Assembly (NCBI GenBank): GCA_049290495.1 | Contig: JBATNV010000211.1 | Span: 1 to 26,355 of the forward strand | Direction: 5' to 3' | Source: SHZI01 sp049290495 | Lineage (GTDB): Bacteria > Pseudomonadota > Gammaproteobacteria > Steroidobacterales > GCA-2729495 | DNA length: 26,355 bases | Shown here: positions 23,445-26,355 of the stretch, piece after piece | How the letters are laid out: each line of letters starts with the position of its first letter | Numbering within the stretch: the first letter of the stretch is position 1 | Position numbers and translations under genes: made by a program | Notes under the pieces: generated by a model | The model's database searches: none | What the model was told of the DNA's origin: nothing | What the model saw: only the letters and a program-made list of their open reading frames with translations

Positions 23445-25937
23445 ATGACCCCGAAACTGTTGCAGAGAATGATGAGCGTTCCGGGAGCGGGGCTGATTGC
23501 CCTGCTGTTGATCCTGAGCGGCTGTTCGAATGCGCCTTCACCCCAGCCGGTTCACGCCTCGGCTGAACCCGTCATTCCTGATCACACCGCGTTTGCGGGC
23601 ATCAGCTGCCTGAACTGCCACGGACTCGACCGGCCCGCGCCGGTTATCGACACCGCTACCGGGGCTGCCGTGATCCACGGTGGCGGTCAGGATTGCGGAC
23701 AGTGTCATACGGCCGGTGGTGCAAGCTGGCGGATCTTTACTGCCTTCAGCCACTCGCCGGCGCCCGCTGCATGTTTCGACTGTCATTCTGCGGCGCAGCC
23801 CGCCGCGCTTGTGAACAAGATGCTCCACACCTATCCGGGCGTTGGGGATTGCGCGTCCTGCCACGTTGGCGGCGCCGGCGTGAGCTGGGCCGGCGGCACA
23901 TACACCCATGAACCGTATCCCGGCAGCTGCGCGGAGTGTCATTCGGCGCAGCGCCCGACCACTGTTGTGAATGGTTTTTCCCACGACGCCGGCGGCACTG
24001 GCGATTGCTCGAGCTGTCACCACAGCCCGGGCGTCCAGTGGAACGACGGATTCTTCTCGCATGTACCGGCGCCGGCCAGCTGCTCCGGTTGCCATGCCGG
24101 CATTCGTCCGAACGGTCCGGTGGGCACACAGTCCTTCGATCATGCGATTGCCGGAACGGGCGACTGCAAGAGTTGTCATGCTGTGCAAAGCGCCACGCAA
24201 ACCGACTGGAGCGGCGGCAGCTTCAGCCATAGTCCTGCGCCAGCCAGTTGCAGCGGTTGTCACCTGGGCATTCGCCCGGTCGGGCTGGTGGGATCGCCGG
24301 CCTTTGATCATGCCAACGGCGGCACCGGTGATTGTGCCAGTTGTCACCGGCCGAAGAGCAGCACACAGACCGACTGGTCCGGCGGGAGTTTCTCTCACAG
24401 CCCGACGCCTGCCACGTGCAGCGGCTGTCATGTCCCTGATCGCCCGGTGGGACTCGTTGGCACACCTTCCTTCAATCATGCAATAGCAGGAACCGGTGAC
24501 TGCAAGAGCTGTCACGCTGTGAAGAGCGCGACGAAGAGCGACTGGCGAGGCGGAACCTTCAGCCACAATCCGGTACCGGCGACGTGTATCGACTGTCACC
24601 TGGCACAACGTCCGGTGACCCTGACCAGTAGCGGCTTCGATCATTCGATCGGCGGTCTGGGTGATTGCTCAGGCTGTCACCAGAATGCCGGAGTCCGCTG
24701 GACGGGTGCGATTGCCGGTTACGATCACAGCACCATGCCTGCCAATACCCGCTGCGACAGCTGTCACGCTGCGAAGCGCCCGGCTGCGGCGGTCAATGTG
24801 GCCTGGCCTGGTCATGCAGCCAGCCCGAACAAGTTCCTGCATTCAGTGATGCCTGCGACAGACTGCAAGGGCTGTCATCTCGATCCCGGTGGCGTGTGGG
24901 CGGGTGGCATCTATACGCACAGCCCGAATCCCGGGCAATGCACCACCTGTCATCTGGGTCAGCGTCCGGCGGGACTGACTGGTTCACCGCTGTTCAACCA
25001 CGCGCTGGGTGGCACCGGCGACTGCGTTGCCTGTCATGCCGTCAGAAGCGTCAGCAAGACCGACTGGACGGGCGGTACGTTTACGCATACGACCGCGATT
25101 ACAACTTGTTCCGGCTGCCACGAATACCGGCGGCCAGCTGATGTGCTGCATACGACGCAAGCCACCGGTGACTGCAAGAGTTGTCATGCGCCGAAGAGTG
25201 CGACGAAGAATGACTGGACAGGTGCCACCTTTAATCATGTACCGAAGCCCACCAGCTGTGCGAGCTGCCACATCGCGCAGAAGCCGGCAGCGGCCGTGCG
25301 CGGTACTGCTACGTCCACTGATGGCAAGAGCTATCAGAATGACTACCTGCACAGCCAGGTTTCCGGCGACTGCGTCGCCTGTCATGCGGTGAAGAGTGCG
25401 ACCAAGACCAACTGGACGGGAGGCAACTACAGCCACAGTCCGGTGCCTGGCACCTGCACCACCTGTCATACAGTTACCAAACCTGCTGCCGGGGCCACGT
25501 CTTTCGATCATTCACTGCCGGGGCTTGCTGACTGCAAGAGTTGTCACGCCTTCGCCGGACAGAAGTGGACCGGTGCCTCCGCGGTTCCCTCGGTCGTGAC
25601 CCTGACACCGCCGAGCGGGAAGACCTGGCCCAATATCACTGCCGCCCATCCGGTCATCGATGCGGCAAAGACGGGGATGAGCTGCGCGACCTGCCACGGC
25701 ACCAATACGGCCGCCAAGATCATCGCCTACGATCACGCGTTCACCGTGAGTGGCAGCAAGTGTGTCTATTGCCACTACACAGGGCAGACAGAAACCTCGG
25801 CCAGCGTGACCACCAAGAATCACGAGAGCACCAGCAATACGAAAGACTGCACGACCTCCGGCTGTCACAAGCCGAGCCTTCCGACCTGGAAAACGGCAAG
25901 CAAGACATTTACGGGCGGGAGTTGGGGGAAGCCTTGA
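23445..25937 (+). CDS. Surface lipoprotein cytochrome, 26 CxxCH plus one CX4CH
   Basis: An 830-residue multiheme lipoprotein. The lipobox is LSGC (Cys27), so it should be outer-membrane anchored and, by analogy with MtrC/OmcA-type proteins, probably exposed at the cell surface. I count 26 CxxCH motifs and a final C-TTSG-CH (CX4CH), like those in some tetraheme cytochromes c3. Repeats of about 56 residues carry two hemes each, with the order W-SGG-FSHSPxPxxCSGCH, then RPxGLVG, FDHAxGGTGDCxSCH. Each has two further conserved His (FSH, FDH), consistent with bis-His ligation. The start at 23445 lacks a clear ribosome-binding site; the ATG pair at 23469/23472 is an alternative. It is the last gene of the operon, 72 bases after the lipoprotein. 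Confidence 0.95.
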   Translation: MTPKLLQRMMSVPGAGLIALLLILSGCSNAPSPQPVHASAEPVIPDHTAFAGISCLNCHGLDRPAPVIDTATGAAVIHGGGQDCGQCHTAGGASWRIFTAFSHSPAPAACFDCHSAAQPAALVNKMLHTYPGVGDCASCHVGGAGVSWAGGTYTHEPYPGSCAECHSAQRPTTVVNGFSHDAGGTGDCSSCHHSPGVQWNDGFFSHVPAPASCSGCHAGIRPNGPVGTQSFDHAIAGTGDCKSCHAVQSATQTDWSGGSFSHSPAPASCSGCHLGIRPVGLVGSPAFDHANGGTGDCASCHRPKSSTQTDWSGGSFSHSPTPATCSGCHVPDRPVGLVGTPSFNHAIAGTGDCKSCHAVKSATKSDWRGGTFSHNPVPATCIDCHLAQRPVTLTSSGFDHSIGGLGDCSGCHQNAGVRWTGAIAGYDHSTMPANTRCDSCHAAKRPAAAVNVAWPGHAASPNKFLHSVMPATDCKGCHLDPGGVWAGGIYTHSPNPGQCTTCHLGQRPAGLTGSPLFNHALGGTGDCVACHAVRSVSKTDWTGGTFTHTTAITTCSGCHEYRRPADVLHTTQATGDCKSCHAPKSATKNDWTGATFNHVPKPTSCASCHIAQKPAAAVRGTATSTDGKSYQNDYLHSQVSGDCVACHAVKSATKTNWTGGNYSHSPVPGTCTTCHTVTKPAAGATSFDHSLPGLADCKSCHAFAGQKWTGASAVPSVVTLTPPSGKTWPNITAAHPVIDAAKTGMSCATCHGTNTAAKIIAYDHAFTVSGSKCVYCHYTGQTETSASVTTKNHESTSNTKDCTTSGCHKPSLPTWKTASKTFTGGSWGKP
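24039..24542 (+). repeat. Three 168-bp in-frame tandem units in the surface cytochrome gene
   Basis: The Trp codon opening each unit occurs at 24039, 24207, 24375 and 24543, exactly 168 bases (56 codons) apart. Units share long stretches of near-identical DNA, for example GGAACGGGCGACTGCAAGAG-like heme regions. Related but irregular units continue to about 25540. Such fresh repeats can gain or lose heme pairs by recombination. Confidence 0.8.
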
Positions 25938-26057
25938 GCGTCCTGCTGCCCGGGTCTTACTGAAGCTGTGACCAGAAGGCGTTGACCACCGGACTCCTGA
26001 GCTTTTTTTCAGCGCAAACAGCCCGACTTCATAGCCGACCCCGAAACCGAGCTGACC

Positions 26058-26276
26058 ATGCTGCCGATAGCCTCGTTGCCTGCCACCTGCGCGTCGATCG
26101 ATGGCTGTACGCCGCGCGCGCTGACCCAGGTGGAGTTCCCACGGTACGTAGGACAATTTCGGGCTAGCGACGTCTCGACCGACGCACCCACCGATACTGC
26201 GTTCAGCGAGACCAATGAGCAGCTGCGCAATGACGGATATGCGACGATCCCGCAAATGCCAGTCCGTGGGGAGTAG
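26058..26276 (+). CDS. Doubtful small ORF (72 aa)
   Basis: An ATG-initiated frame with mostly G/C third positions, ending nine bases before the next probable start. The frame is open from 26001, upstream of the ATG. The protein (MLPIASLPATCASIDGCTPR...) has no recognised domain, and an antisense frame (26009-26230) is also open. It could be a real small gene or the 3' scar of a decayed one. Confidence 0.3.
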   Translation: MLPIASLPATCASIDGCTPRALTQVEFPRYVGQFRASDVSTDAPTDTAFSETNEQLRNDGYATIPQMPVRGE

Positions 26277-26285
26277 CGACCAGAT

Positions 26286-26355
26286 ATGGAGCTGAATCGT
26301 CCAAGGGGAATGCTGCCTGTCGCCGTCCTGATTGCGTTGCTCGGTGCTGTCGCCT
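26286..26355 (+). CDS. Start of an exported protein gene (3' end outside window)
   Basis: An ATG at 26286 opens MELNRPRGMLPVAVLIALLG followed by AVA, a typical signal peptide: basic start, hydrophobic core, small residues at the cleavage site. GGGGAG lies about 11 bases upstream. The frame runs off the window, so the product is unknown. It may be a further member of the electron-transfer locus, but nothing shows this. Confidence 0.5.
   Translation, partial: MELNRPRGMLPVAVLIALLGAVA

Noticed and set aside
23538..24644. 368-codon open frame on the minus strand opposite the surface cytochrome
   Set aside because: It is produced by the repeats of the real gene; the sense strand has 26 CxxCH motifs.
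24039..25540. Regular DNA repeats that might suggest a CRISPR or minisatellite
   Set aside because: They are in frame, encode paired heme motifs and have no unique spacers; they are protein-coding modules.
25980..26010. T-run CTTTTTTTC after the surface cytochrome as an intrinsic terminator
   Set aside because: No stable stem precedes the T-run.

Overview
The window reads as a GC-rich proteobacterial chromosome, most probably a gammaproteobacterium. This rests on the guaB-guaA operon with E. coli-like GuaA numbering, PEP-CTERM proteins, REP-like hairpins, and abundant multiheme c-type cytochromes and lipoproteins. No rRNA or tRNA gene and no CRISPR array was seen, so placement below class level is not supported.

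Layout. (1) 1-2602: the 3' part of guaB and a complete guaA, a housekeeping GMP-synthesis operon closed by a REP-like hairpin. (2) 2833-4947: three consecutive minus-strand genes for secreted proteins ending in VPAPA-type PEP-CTERM sorting signals; no exosortase is present. (3) 5468-6316: an exported PAP2-family phosphatase. (4) 6317-13723: an accessory zone. It holds degraded transposases of three families (IS110, IS6 and IS1182 types), a DUF4382 lipoprotein, an ArsP-like permease with a small redox-active thioredoxin-like protein, a Phd/PIN toxin-antitoxin pair, a secreted protein of unknown function, and fragments of a UPF0016 transporter and a glutathione S-transferase. (5) 13724-25937: a large electron-transfer locus built around a divergent intergenic region at 16978-17208. 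(6) 25938-26355: a doubtful small ORF and the signal-peptide start of another gene.

The electron-transfer locus is the main feature. Leftward runs a membrane-anchored ferredoxin/FAD oxidoreductase, overlapped by one base with an exported Sel1/ankyrin protein. Rightward run, in order, a multi-spanning membrane protein with two His-X13-His helices, a periplasmic cytochrome with 21 CxxCH motifs, a 5-CxxCH cytochrome, an 851-residue outer-membrane beta-barrel protein with a periplasmic SPOR/TPR-like region, a lipoprotein of unknown function, and a lipoprotein cytochrome with 26 CxxCH plus one CX4CH motif. I read this as a complete inner-membrane to cell-surface electron conduit, about 52-53 hemes in total, analogous to Mtr or PCC3-type porin-cytochrome systems. 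Its unusual parts are the apparently permuted flavoprotein, the SPOR/TPR/barrel fusion and the coupled ankyrin protein. Direction of electron flow and terminal substrate cannot be read from sequence.
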